DNA of 64,000 nt. Origin: JAENWD01 sp963837165 (GTDB taxonomy: Bacteria > Acidobacteriota > Vicinamibacteria > Vicinamibacterales > JAENWD01). The first letter of the stretch is position 1. The number at the start of each line of letters is the position of its first letter. The notes under the pieces are model-generated. The model did no database searches and was not told the origin of the DNA. It saw only the letters and a list, made by a program, of their open reading frames with translations. Below are positions 15,334 through 24,964 of the stretch, in pieces. The position numbers and the translations under genes are program-made. The DNA lies in NCBI GenBank assembly GCA_963837165.1, contig CAWIMD010000002.1, positions 1,054,001-1,118,000 on the forward strand, read 5' to 3'.

Positions 15334-16431
15334 ATGCCTGTTCGCGTCGCCCTGATCGGCACCGGCAAGGTCGCCCTCGCCAACCATCTTCCCGGCGTGC
15401 AGCTGGCGCGGGACGCCAGGCTCACGGCCCTCTGCGACCCGAACGAGGACGCCCTCGCCGAGGCCGTGCGCGTGAGCGGCGTGACCCGCACGTGGACCGA
15501 TCCGCTGACCCTGCTCCGCGAGGCCGAGGTGGACGCCGTCATCATCGCCACGCCGAACCGCGTGCACCGCGACGTCGCGGTGGCCGCGGCCGAGAGCGGC
15601 CGCCACGTGCTCTGCGAGAAGCCGCTCGCGCTCAGCGTCGAGCAGGCGGAGGACATGCTGGCCGCCGCCGAGCACGCGCGCGTGCGGCACATGACGGCCT
15701 TCACGTACCGGTTCGTGCCCGCCATGCAGTACATGCGGCACCTCGTGCGCAGCGGTGCCGTCGGCCAGCCGTGGCACTTCCGCGCGCAGCGCTTCCAGGA
15801 CTGGGGACGCCGGGCGCTCGGCTGGCGCCAGCGGCTCTCCGAGGCGGGGTCGGGTGAGGTGGGTGACATGCTCTCGCACCGGCTCGACTTCGCGCACTAT
15901 CTGGTCGGCCCGATCGCCCGCGTGATGGCGCTCACGACACGGGTGTGGGAGACGCGGCTGGACGAGGTCGGCCACGAGCAGCCGGCCGACACCGAGGACT
16001 GGGTGGGCTGCCTCGCCGAGTTCGCCTCGGGGGTCACCGGCGTGCTCGAGAGCGTCAAGACCGCGGCCGGGTACGCCGGCGGCGTCACGAGCCGCGACTG
16101 GTGCGAAGTGAACGGCAGCGACGGCGCGGTCGTCTACGACCTGTCGCATCCGCTGCGCGTGCTCGTTGCGCGAAAGGGCGGCACCTACGAGCCGGTGGAC
16201 GTTCCGACGGAGTTCCGCAAGATCGCGGGGTCGCCGCGGGATCCGGACGCCGACCCGTGGCAGGCCTTCCGCTACGACCAGGACTACGAGTTCGTCGATG
16301 CCATTCACGCCGGCCGGCCGTGCGCGCCCTCGTTTCTGGACGGCCTGCGCGTGCAGGAAGTGATGGCGGCCATCCTGCAGTCGGCGCGGGAGCACCGCGC
16401 GATCGCGATCGAGGGGCATGGGCGAGTCTGA
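15334..16431 (+). CDS. Gfo/Idh/MocA-family oxidoreductase
   Basis: This NAD(P)-dependent sugar dehydrogenase-like protein has 365 residues. The Rossmann start VALIGTGKVALANHLPG is near residue 5. VIIATPNRVHRDVAVAAAESGRHVLCEKPLAL, which includes the EKP catalytic lysine, is near 70-100, followed by the C-terminal alpha/beta domain. Members oxidise inositol, glucose, 3-keto sugars or UDP-sugars; the exact substrate is unknown. It follows the ribokinase with only a CAATCGT array between and overlaps the Nramp-like gene by 14 bp, so it is probably cotranscribed with the sugar operon. Confidence 0.9.
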   Translation: MPVRVALIGTGKVALANHLPGVQLARDARLTALCDPNEDALAEAVRVSGVTRTWTDPLTLLREAEVDAVIIATPNRVHRDVAVAAAESGRHVLCEKPLALSVEQAEDMLAAAEHARVRHMTAFTYRFVPAMQYMRHLVRSGAVGQPWHFRAQRFQDWGRRALGWRQRLSEAGSGEVGDMLSHRLDFAHYLVGPIARVMALTTRVWETRLDEVGHEQPADTEDWVGCLAEFASGVTGVLESVKTAAGYAGGVTSRDWCEVNGSDGAVVYDLSHPLRVLVARKGGTYEPVDVPTEFRKIAGSPRDPDADPWQAFRYDQDYEFVDAIHAGRPCAPSFLDGLRVQEVMAAILQSAREHRAIAIEGHGRV

Positions 16432-17998
16432 AACGGGCGTGATCTCGCCGACTCCGCGCGCCGCGCCCTGGCCCGGCTCCCACCGCATGCCGCGCTGGGA
16501 CGTCGGCGAGCTGCCGGCGGCGCCCGTCTTCAGCTGGCGCACCGCCGCAGCCATGGTCGGACCTGGCCTGATCCTGGCGGGCTCGTCGATCGGCGGCGGC
16601 GAGTGGCTGCTCGGACCGGCCGTGGCCGCGCAGTACGGCGGCGCGCTCCTGTGGGTCGCCACGCTCAGCATCCTGAGCCAGGTCGTCTACAACATCGAGG
16701 CGAGCCGGTACGCCCTCTACACGGGCGAGCCGATCATGACCGGCAAGTTCCGCACGCTGCCGGGGCCGGGGGCGTGGCTGCTCGTCTACCTCCTGCTCGA
16801 CCTCGGCGCACTGCTCCCCTACCAGATCGGCAGCGTGGCGACGCCCGTGCTCGCGATCTGGATGGGCCGCCTGCCGCAGCCCGGCGCGGTGGCCGGGCAG
16901 GCCGACCTGCTGCGGTGGCTCTCGTGTGGGCTGCTCGTGCTGGCGCTGCTGCCGCTGGCATTCGGCGGCAAGGTCTACCACTCGCTGCGCGCCATCATGA
17001 CGGTGAAGATTGCCGTCGTGTTCGGGTTCCTGCTCTTTCTCGCCTTCGGATTCTCGACGCTGGCCACGTGGCAGGACATCGGCGTCGGCCTGCTGCGGTT
17101 CGGTGAGCTGCCCCTCGGCCAGGGCCACACGGAGAACCTGTTCGGCGCGCTCTGGCACGGCCGTCCCCTGCCGCGGCCCGACCGCGCGTCGCTGATGCTG
17201 ATGACGGCGTTCGCCGCCATTGCCGGTGTCGGCGGGCTGGCCCAGACCAGCATCAGCAACTACACACGCGACCAGGGCTGGGGCATGGGATCGCAGGTCG
17301 GGGCCATTCCGAGCTTCGTCGGGGGCCGCGCCATCGAGCTGTCTCACGTCGGCAAGGTGTTCGAGCCGGGTCCCGCCGCTCGCGCCCGCTGGAGCGGCTG
17401 GGTGAGGCAGGTCCTGCGGGATCAGTGGTTCGTGTGGCTTCCCGCCTCCTTCATCGGTCTCGCCCTGCCCGCCATGCTGTCGGTGCAGTTCCTGCCCCGG
17501 GGCACCGTGGCCGATACCTGGGTGCTGGCGGGGCTGACCGCCGGCGGCGTGCGCGATCACCTCGGGGGACTGCTGGGCCTCGCCTGCTGGTACATGGTGC
17601 TCGTCTGCGGGATCCTGGTGATCGTGCCGAACAGCACGTCGGCCGCCGACGCGTTCATCCGGCGCTGGGTCGAGCTCTCGTGGACGGGCATCCCGGCGGT
17701 CAGGCGCTGGAACACACACGCGATCCGCACGCTCTACTTCAGCGTGCTCGCCGGCTACCTCGCCGTGGGCGTCTTCTTCCTCTCCGTCGCGCGCCCGCTC
17801 GGGCTCATCGTCCTCTACGGCAACCTCGGCAACTTCGCGCTCGGCATCAGCTGCTGGCACGTGCTGTACGTGAATCTGACGCTGCTGCCGCCCGAAGTGC
17901 AGCCCGGGTGGGCCGCCCGGATTGGCCTCGCCCTCGGCGGCGCCTACTTCCTCGGGCTGGCGCTGCTCACGGCCGCCGTCGCGCTCGGGGCGGGGTAG
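16418..17998 (+). CDS. Nramp-like transporter lacking the canonical metal motif
   Basis: This 526-residue multi-spanning membrane protein is of the Nramp/LeuT-fold group. The TM1 region reads MVGPGLILAGSSIGGGEWLLGP, where classical Nramp proteins have DPGN. The TM6 region reads GVGGLAQTSISNYTRDQGWGMG, where they have the MPHN-type motif. Both metal-binding residues of TM1 (Asp, Asn) and the TM6 Met are therefore absent, although length and helix pattern fit. It may carry another cation or an organic substrate. The 14-bp overlap with the upstream oxidoreductase suggests cotranslation and perhaps a link to sugar metabolism. Family call is good, substrate unknown. Confidence 0.82.
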   Translation: MGESETGVISPTPRAAPWPGSHRMPRWDVGELPAAPVFSWRTAAAMVGPGLILAGSSIGGGEWLLGPAVAAQYGGALLWVATLSILSQVVYNIEASRYALYTGEPIMTGKFRTLPGPGAWLLVYLLLDLGALLPYQIGSVATPVLAIWMGRLPQPGAVAGQADLLRWLSCGLLVLALLPLAFGGKVYHSLRAIMTVKIAVVFGFLLFLAFGFSTLATWQDIGVGLLRFGELPLGQGHTENLFGALWHGRPLPRPDRASLMLMTAFAAIAGVGGLAQTSISNYTRDQGWGMGSQVGAIPSFVGGRAIELSHVGKVFEPGPAARARWSGWVRQVLRDQWFVWLPASFIGLALPAMLSVQFLPRGTVADTWVLAGLTAGGVRDHLGGLLGLACWYMVLVCGILVIVPNSTSAADAFIRRWVELSWTGIPAVRRWNTHAIRTLYFSVLAGYLAVGVFFLSVARPLGLIVLYGNLGNFALGISCWHVLYVNLTLLPPEVQPGWAARIGLALGGAYFLGLALLTAAVALGAG

Positions 17999-18002
17999 GC
18001 GA

Positions 18003-18045
18003 GGTTCACGGGTTCACGGTTCACGGTTCTCGGTTCTCGGTTCGG
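18003..18045. repeat. GGTTCNC heptamer array
   Basis: Six units of GGTTCAC/GGTTCTC directly follow the Nramp-like stop. They are the reverse complement of the GAACCGN units at 9351-9388 and related to 19150-19192. The array also supplies the last codons of the decayed aldolase frame on the minus strand. Confidence 0.9.
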
Positions 18046-18380
18046 AAGCGCGCGACGATGTCGTCCGTGGCCTGGCGCAGGAGGCCCAGATCGCTGGCCA
18101 CGGCGACGAAGGTGAAGCCCATTTCAAAGAAGGCCTTCGCGTCGGCCTCGACGGTCGCGAGGATGCCGATCGGGGTGCCCGCCTTCAGGGCGCGGGCACC
18201 GAGCTGCTCGATGGCCGCCCGCACCTCCGGGTGTCGGTTGTTGCCCAGGTGCCCCAGCGCCGGCCAGGTCGGACGGACCGATGAAGCCACCGTCCACACC
18301 CTCGACGGCCGCGATCTCCTCCATCTCTGCTTCCGGCCTTCGGCTATCGCGCGCTTGAACGTGTCGATCGGCAGCTCCAT
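18021..18380 (-). pseudogene. HpcH/HpaI aldolase remnant (2-keto-3-deoxy-L-rhamnonate aldolase type)
   Basis: The minus strand begins MELPIDTFKRAIAEGR, a typical aldolase N-terminus. It then jumps directly to sequence that belongs near residue 150 of the roughly 255-residue family: EEIAAVEGVDGGFIGPSDLA, in a different frame. After a second shift near 18258 it returns to the first frame with LGHLGNNRHPEVRAAIEQ and KAFFEMGFTFVAVASD. About 130 internal residues, including the catalytic centre, are missing and two frame changes flank the deletion. It is therefore a decayed gene. These aldolases cleave 2-keto-3-deoxy sugar acids to pyruvate and an aldehyde. Confidence 0.8.
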
Positions 18381-18386
18381 CAGCCC

Positions 18387-18468
18387 CTATCCTCCCATCC
18401 TCCCATCCTCCCATCCTCCCATCCTCCCATCCTCCCATCCTCCTATCCTCCTATCCTCCCATCCTCCG
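18387..18468. repeat. ATCCTCCC octamer array
   Basis: About ten units of ATCCTCCC/ATCCTCCT lie between the aldolase remnant and the DUF1080 gene. This is the reverse complement of the GGAGGATR family at 14288-14352. Confidence 0.94.
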
Positions 18469-18483
18469 CTGTATGATTCCCCG

Positions 18484-19146
18484 ATGATGATCTCACGCCA
18501 GCTCGCCCGATTCGTGCCCGCGGCCGGACTCGGCCTGATCCTCGCGACGATGATGTCCGCCGTACCGGCAGCCGCACCAGCCGACGGCTGGGTGTCGCTC
18601 TTCGACGGCAAGACGCTGGACGGCTGGAAGGCCAGCGACGAGCCAGGCACCTTCCGCGTCGAGGACGGCGCCATCGTCGTCAATGGGCCGCGGTCGCACC
18701 TGTTCTACGTCGGGCCCGTCAACAACCACGTGTTCACGAACTTCGAGTGGAAGGCCGACGTGATGACGTTTCCGGGGTCGAACTCGGGAATGTACGTCGA
18801 CACCGAGTACCAGGAGACCGGCTGGCCCTCGAAGGGCTACGAAGTCCAGGTCAACAACTCGCACACCGATCCGATCCGGACGGGAAGCCTCTACGGAATC
18901 GTCAACGTGCTCGAGCGGTTCGTGCCGGACAACGAGTGGTTCACGCAGGACATCACCGTCCAGGGCAAGCGCGTCGTGGTGAAGATCAACGACCGGGTCG
19001 TGGTGGACTACACGGAGCCCGACAACCCGCTGCGGGGCGCCGATCAGGCCAACCGCCGCATCGCCCCCGGCACCTTCGCCCTGCAGGGGCACGACCCGAA
19101 CAGCAAGGTCCTCTACAAGAACATCATGGTTCGGACTCTGCCGTAG
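18484..19146 (+). CDS. Secreted DUF1080 (3-keto-disaccharide hydrolase-like) protein
   Basis: This 220-residue protein has an N-terminal signal (ARFVPAAGLGLILATMMSAVPAAAPA) and one DUF1080 domain (PF06439). The domain begins WVSLFDGKTLDGWKAS and includes FTNFEWKADVMTFPGSNSGMYV; it has a concanavalin-like beta-sandwich fold. Some members hydrolyse 3-keto-disaccharides formed by Gfo/Idh/MocA dehydrogenases, and one such dehydrogenase lies 2 kb upstream. Catalytic assignment is therefore plausible but unproven. The first of two adjacent ATGs (18484, 18487) is used. Confidence 0.86.
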   Translation: MMISRQLARFVPAAGLGLILATMMSAVPAAAPADGWVSLFDGKTLDGWKASDEPGTFRVEDGAIVVNGPRSHLFYVGPVNNHVFTNFEWKADVMTFPGSNSGMYVDTEYQETGWPSKGYEVQVNNSHTDPIRTGSLYGIVNVLERFVPDNEWFTQDITVQGKRVVVKINDRVVVDYTEPDNPLRGADQANRRIAPGTFALQGHDPNSKVLYKNIMVRTLP

Positions 19147-19149
19147 CGA

Positions 19150-19270
19150 GGTTCACGGTTCCCGGTTCACGGTTCCCGGTTCTCGGTTCTCGTGGCCGAA
19201 CTGAAGTTCGGCCCTACGTACGGTCCAGCGACCTGACCCCTGGCCATGATCCCTGATCCCTGATCTCTGA
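19150..19270. repeat. GGTTCNC heptamers and TGATCCC units
   Basis: Positions 19150-19192 hold six GGTTCAC/GGTTCCC/GGTTCTC heptamers after the DUF1080 stop. Positions 19245-19270 hold three short TGATCCC/TGATCTC units. The array lies between convergent genes. Confidence 0.85.
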
Positions 19271-19276
19271 CCCACA

Positions 19277-19705
19277 CTAGCGAAGCGGCGAATAGTCCGT
19301 CGGCGACAGGAACACCGAGTCCACTTTCTCGACGAGCTTGCCGTCCTTCTCCGAGTCCGTCTTGACGGCAATCCACTCGGGATCCTTGCCGAAGGCCTCC
19401 CAGTCGGCCTTGCGCGCCTCGAGGCTGGGATACGCCAGGATGTAGACGAGGTTGTTCTCGGCCGCGGCGCCCGTCGTGCCGTCGATCGGCACCCAGTAAC
19501 CGATCACGTCCATCCCGTGCTTCTTGAAGATGGCCGTCGTGTGGTCGCGGAAGCGCGCGTGGAGCGCCTCGAGCTTCCCGGGCGCGGCGTGATACGTCCT
19601 GAGCTCGAACACGCGCCCGCCCGGCGCGGTGGACGGCGGCGCCTGCGCCGCAGCGGCAGCTGCCATCCCGAACACCATCAGCAACGCCAATCCCATTCCG
19701 CGCAT
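19277..19705 (-). CDS. Secreted NIPSNAP-family protein
   Basis: This protein of about 142 residues has a signal peptide (MGLALLMVFGMAAAAAAQA) followed by one NIPSNAP/dimeric alpha-beta-barrel domain. FELRTYHAAPGKLEALHARFRDHTTAIFKKHGM and the later AYPSLEARKADWEAFGKDPEW are typical. NIPSNAP proteins are of unclear biochemical role and often lie near oxidoreductases and sugar enzymes. I chose ATG 19705 because GGAGG lies six bases upstream. An earlier in-frame ATG at 19744 would add residues encoded by an ACAAAGAAC repeat, which is unlikely to be translated. Confidence 0.87.
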   Translation of the reverse strand: MRGMGLALLMVFGMAAAAAAQAPPSTAPGGRVFELRTYHAAPGKLEALHARFRDHTTAIFKKHGMDVIGYWVPIDGTTGAAAENNLVYILAYPSLEARKADWEAFGKDPEWIAVKTDSEKDGKLVEKVDSVFLSPTDYSPLR

Positions 19706-19721
19706 CAGTTGCCTCCCCGGG

Positions 19722-19768
19722 AACACAAAGAACACAAAGAACACAAAGGCACAAAGAACACAAAGGCG
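19722..19768. repeat. ACAAAGAAC nonamer array
   Basis: Five imperfect units of ACAAAGAAC/ACAAAGGC sit between the GH2 and NIPSNAP genes. They belong to the same family as 13181, 30125 and 37258. Confidence 0.92.
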
Positions 19769-22547
19769 CTATCTCAACTCCGTCCTGGGGTGGCACCGAT
19801 CGCTCCCGACGTAATCGATCAGCCCGTTGACCAGCCTGGTGGTGAACGGATCCTTGCCATACGCGCCGGTGTCGAACGTCGAGATCACGACCGTGCCCTT
19901 GCCGAGCGTGAACTGCGCCGTGACGGCGTGGTTGTCGTTCAGCCAGCCGTAGAACTCGCCCGCCAGGACGTCGCCCGCCCGCCAGGCCGATTCGGGCACG
20001 CCCGCCAGCAGCCAGCGCGGCGTGGCGGCCGCCGCTTCGCCGCCGGTGATCGGGCCCACCGCCACCGCCGCGAACGGCGGGCTCTGCGGATTGACCCACG
20101 GGAAGTTGCTCACCCAGTTCCCGTCCAGCTCGTTGCGTCGCGCCACCGCGGAGAGGGTCGGCGTGGCGGCGAACGTGAACAGGACGCCGCGCGGCACGAT
20201 CAGGGCCCGGCCGCCCGCCTCCACGAACCGGCGGACCTCCGCGTCGAGCGTCGCGCTCACGACCGTCGTGCCTGGTGTCAGCCCGCCGGCCTTCCACGGC
20301 AGCATCGTCAGCGCGCCGTGCGGATCGTGAAGGGTCACCCGCGCCGGCGTCGCCGCCGCTCGCGGGTAGACAAAGAGGTCCTGGACGTTCCTCGCCATCA
20401 CACCGCCGTCCCTGCCGTGCAGCTCGAGGCCAATGCGAAGCCGTGTGGGCACGGCCACGTCGGGCAGGTCGAGCATGACGTCTGCCAGATGCGCGAGGCC
20501 GGCCCGCGGCGCGGCGGCGGTCACGGGCAGCTCGCCATGACGCTCGCCCGCCGTCCATCGGAGCACGCCCCCGGACGGATCGGCCGCACTGTATCGGGAC
20601 AGGTCCACCGACAGCGTCACGCGCTCTCCCCCGAGCGCGCTCGCCCGGTCCACCGCCGGTAGCAGCACGTCGTCCTGCTGCAGGTCCGACAGGAGCTCGC
20701 CGTAAATCTTGGGCTTTCGCCACATGTTCATGAGCCCGTTGGCTTCCCAGTTGATGTCGGTGAACTCCGTGATGACGTAGCCGCGGATGGACGCGTGCCG
20801 GCGAATCGTCTCGATCTCGTGTTTGAGGCTCTGGAACTGCCGCCACTGGGCCGCGTGCGCGAGCGCGCGATAGTCGGTGAAGAGCCGGTCGAAGCCGAAC
20901 GCCGTGAATCGATCGAAGAGGCCCGCCGGACGCGTGATCGCCCGGCCGTCGAAGTCGCGGGGGAACCACCAGGGCAGCTCGTCGGGCAGGTCCGGCAGGC
21001 CCCAGTTGCCGAATTCCGACACGACCAGCGGCTCGTTCCCGGTCCGTCGTGCATCGCCGTGGGGACTGAAGGACCACGCCGGGCGCGATGCGAAATCGGC
21101 CACCCAGCGGTCCCAGCGGTCGGCGTTGTCGGGAATGGAGTAGGACCTGGTGGAAGTCGTCGATGTCGGTCGCGACGTGAAAGTTGTCGCAGCAGGCGCT
21201 GTTGTCCACGATGAGCCGCCCCAGCGGGGCGGTCCGCACCCTGGCCGCCTCGAACCACTCCGCCAGTCCGGCCCGCTCGTCGGCCTTCGTCATGTCGATG
21301 CCCCAGGCCTCGTTGATGAGGCTCTGGATGACGATGGCCGGATGGTTCCAGTCGCGCGCGACCATCGCGTCGAAGATCGTCCGCCCTCGCGCCACGGAGG
21401 CCGTCGTCCAGTCGTCCCAGCTCGGCACCTCGTACCAGACGAGCATGCCGGTTTCGTCGGCGGCCTCGAGGTACGTCGGATCGCACACCTTGATGTGGCA
21501 GCGAAGCAGGTTCAGCCCGAGGGCCCGCCCCTTCTTCATCTCGTCCACCACGTAGGCCTTGTCGGGGGTGCTGTAGATCGACTGCGGGTAGAAATCCTGA
21601 TCGAGCGCCGCCCGCATGTAGAACGGCTCGCCGTTCAGGAGGAACTGCCCGTCGCGCGTCGTGAACTCCCGAAACCCGAACCGGGCGGTGACGTGGTCGG
21701 CCACGGGGCCATCCAGTGACACCGCGGCCGTGTACAGCTCGGGCGTCGCGGGCGACCACAGACGCGGATTCGACACGTTGGCCCAGACGTCCGCGTGGCC
21801 GGGCTTGGCCACGGGCACCGCCGGGACCGTCGCGACGGCCCGACCATCCGGCCCGACCAACGTCACGTGAAGAGCGGCCGGCCGGCCTGGCGCCGTGCCG
21901 GAGATGACGACCTCGAGTGAGACGGCACCGGAGTTCTTCGGCGTCACGCGCACCGACTCGACGTACATCGCCGGCCGGACGTCCAGCCAGACCGGCTGCC
22001 AGAGCCCCGCGTTCTCGATGTACCAGTTCTGCTTGCCGCGGGGCAGCTGTTCATACGGCATGTCCGGGAAGCGCGGCGTGCCGCCGGGCGGCGTCGGCGG
22101 CGGATCGACGACGCGCACGAGCAGGTCGTTCGGGCCCGGCTTCGCGTGTTCCGTCACGTCGAGGGTGAACGGCGTGTAGGCGCCCTCATGGGTGCCGGCG
22201 CGCTGGCCGTTGACGAAGACCTCGGCGGCGTAGTCCACGGCGCCGAAGCGCAGGAGGACGTGCCGGGACCGCCCCGAGGCCGGCGCCGTGAAGGTGGCCC
22301 GATACCACGCCACGCCGAAGTAGTCGCGCAGGTCGTCGAACTGCGCGTTCCAGGAACGGCCGTCCTTGGCGGCACGCCAGCCGTCCGGGGGCAGCGTCGA
22401 CGCCGTCAGGGTCCCGGCCGGATCGGTCAGGAGCGTCCAGCCGCTGATGCGCACGGGCTCGGCGCCGGCGGTCGCAGCCGCCAACAGCGCCAGCGCGGCG
22501 CTCGCCGCCCACACCAGGACCCGCTGTTCGACCCCTACACTCCGCAC
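19769..22547 (-). pseudogene. Glycoside hydrolase family 2 protein (beta-galactosidase type) split by a one-base frameshift
   Basis: This would encode a secreted GH2 enzyme of about 925 residues. The first part, from GTG 22547, holds a signal peptide, the sugar-binding jelly roll (WYRATFTAP, VFVNGQRAGTHEGAYTPF), the immunoglobulin-like domain and the acid/base region IQSLINEAWG. At 21146-21147 the frame shifts by one base inside ...DDFHQ. The second frame continues with SYSIPDNADRWDRW and the nucleophile region LVVSEFGNWG, then a beta-rich C-terminus. Both catalytic Glu regions survive. A single extra base in a GG pair could be a sequencing error, in which case the gene is intact. Confidence 0.85.
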
Positions 22548-22605
22548 GAGAGATTCTCCCTGAATTCGCGGTCAGTGTGCCATCGCGCCCGCGGGCACAT
22601 ATCCC

Positions 22606-24964
22606 TCACGGCGCCGCACGCGTCTGCTTCTGCACGATGCGGACCCTGATGGGCGTGGAGGTGTGCTCCGAGCTGGTGCCGCCGTTGGTCTCGACACGCG
22701 CCGTGACGTAGATCGTCTGCTCGACCGGCGTCGCGTTCTCGTCGGCGACGATCCAGAACGACCGGCTGTCCTGCTCCTCGGTGATGAGGATCCCGTTCAG
22801 CCCGATGTCGGGCACGGCGGCATGGAACGGCAGGTTGTTCACCGACAGCGGCACGCGGCCCCTGAACCCGTTGGCACGCGTGATGGTCGCGGTGACCTTC
22901 GCGCGCCCGCCCGGCTCCAGCTCCACGACGTCCGGCGTCACCGAGGCGACGCGAACGTCGGGCGGCGTGCCGACCGAGACGACGCTGACCGGGCTATCGG
23001 GCCGAGCCGTATGCGCGAGGACACGGGCGCCGCTCGTCGCATGCCCGGTCACCGCGAGCGGCACGATGGTATCGGCAGGTGCGGCGGCATCGGCCGTGAG
23101 CGTCACCGTGACGGCGTCCTCGCCGGCGAGAATGCGGCCCCGGGTCGCCGTCAGCCCGGCCGGGAGCCCGTCGAGCGACACGTCGATCGGGCCGTCGAAC
23201 CGGTCCGCGCGCCACGCGGACACGGTCACCGGCACCGTGCCGCCGCGCGGCAGGTTCGGGTTGGAGGGTGAGACGAAGAGCCGGTAGTCGGGCGACGGCG
23301 GCGCGATGGTCAGGCGATACGCGCGATTGGGACCACTCGTCCCGCGCGCGTCCGTCAGCCTGACGTAGTACGTCCCTGCGGCCGGGGCGGTGAACGTCAA
23401 GTACGAGTCCTGCCCGTACATCGGCCCGCCATCGTCGTTGCGGTACGTGAGGTCGAAGACCGGCAGCCCGTTCGGCGGGACCTCCGAGCCGGGCGGCAGC
23501 ACCTCGACCTTGTACACCGGCCGCAGCAGCGCATGGCCCTCCGCCGTGGTGTCCTCGAAGCTCAGTCGCTGGCCGCGGAAGTCCACGAAGAAGGTGTCCT
23601 CGTCGGGTCCCTTCGGCAGCTGCTTGACGCGAAGCAGCTCCCGGTCGACGTAGACGTAGTCGCCGCGGTGCAGCTCGTTCCACGCGAGCAGCCGGATGCC
23701 GTTGCCGGTGGAGCCGTGGTTCCTGGAGATCGACGGTCGTTTCCCAGACCGGCCGTAGACGCGCCCGGGGCACGGGCCGGCCCTGCGCGTCCAGCACCTC
23801 GAGCACCGAGTCGAGCGACGAGCCGAGGCGTGCCGCCGCCACCTGGATGACGAGCCGCTCGCCCTTGCGCGCGGTCAGGCGGAAGAGGTCCGCGTCGGGC
23901 ACGCCGCCGGCCTTCGTCAGGTGCCCGTTGACCGTCACGGGGACCGTCACGGCCTGGGCGATTTCGAGCCGGTCGTTGTCCTCGCGCTCCACGCGCTCCG
24001 GATAGCTGCCGAGAGCCACTTCCACCCGGTTGATCGGCTGCGTGACGCCCGGCACGCGCACCACCGCACGGTCGAGGCCAGGCTCGGGCGAGCCGGCGGT
24101 CGCGGTCGAGGCGCCATCGAGGTTGGCGCCCTCGATCTGGAGCGCCGCGCGGCCGCCCCGCGGGAGTCCCAGCGGAAATACGCTCGTGAGGACGGGCACC
24201 TCGCCGATCGTCACGCGGTAGATGTGGTGCCACCCACCGGCGGCATTCGCGTCGCCCACGCGGACGATCACCGGGCCATCGGCCGGCGGACGGTACACGA
24301 GCAGCGAGTCGCGGCCGCCCTTGAAATCGTCGTCTCGCGCGAGGGTTCGTCCCTCGGGAGACAGGAGGACGACGGTCGTATCCGCATCCGATCCGATGGC
24401 TGCCGCCACCGTGCGCACGACCAGGTCGCGACCCGCGCGGGCCTCGACGCGGTACAGGTCCACGTCGCCGCTCTTCGCGAGCTGGCCGTTGACCGTCGCG
24501 GGCGTCGCGATCGTGGTGGCCGACGCGGGCTCGTCGTTCGGCTCCTGCTCGACCAGCTCGCGTTCGATTCCGACCCACAGCGCCACGAAGTTGCTGGTCC
24601 CGAGCGGCGTGTGCAGGCGGAATCCCTGGCGCCCCGGTCTGACAGCGGCACCGGCCGTGACCGTCAGCCTGACGCGCGCCTTCTCGGCCTTGTCCTGGAT
24701 GACGGCGCCGGTCTCGCCTGGCATCCGCGTGCGGATGTCGGGGCCCAGGTCCTCGAAGCCGTCGATGCTCGCGGTGAGGCTCTCGTCGGAGAAGAGCACC
24801 TTGTCGGCGCCCGCCAGGTTGGCGCCTTCGACGGTGAAGGTCGCCGTCGTGGCCCGCTGGATGCCGTACGGCGCGATCGAGAACACGACGGGCGGCCGCG
24901 TCTGCGCACCGGCCGCCAGCGGGATCATCACCAGCCCCGCAGCGGCCGCAAATCCTCTGGTCAT
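22606..24964 (-). pseudogene. Pre-peptidase C-terminal (PPC) domain protein of the PSCyt cassette, one-base frameshift
   Basis: This would be a secreted protein of about 785 residues with a signal peptide (GFAAAAGLVMIPLAAGAQT). It has repeated beta domains: an IPT-like start (YGIQRATTATFTVEGANLAGA), two PPC domains (ELVEQEPNDEPASATTI...DVDLYRV and VEREDNDRLEIAQAV...DADLFRL), and later calcium-binding-like and Ig-like parts. Near 23722, after ETTVDLQ, an extra base shifts the frame; the new frame continues with NHGSTGNGIRLLAWNELHRG. The ATG overlaps the stop of the WD40-cytochrome gene (ATGA). It is the last gene of a four-gene cassette. As with the GH2 gene, the shift may be a sequencing error. 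Confidence 0.83.
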
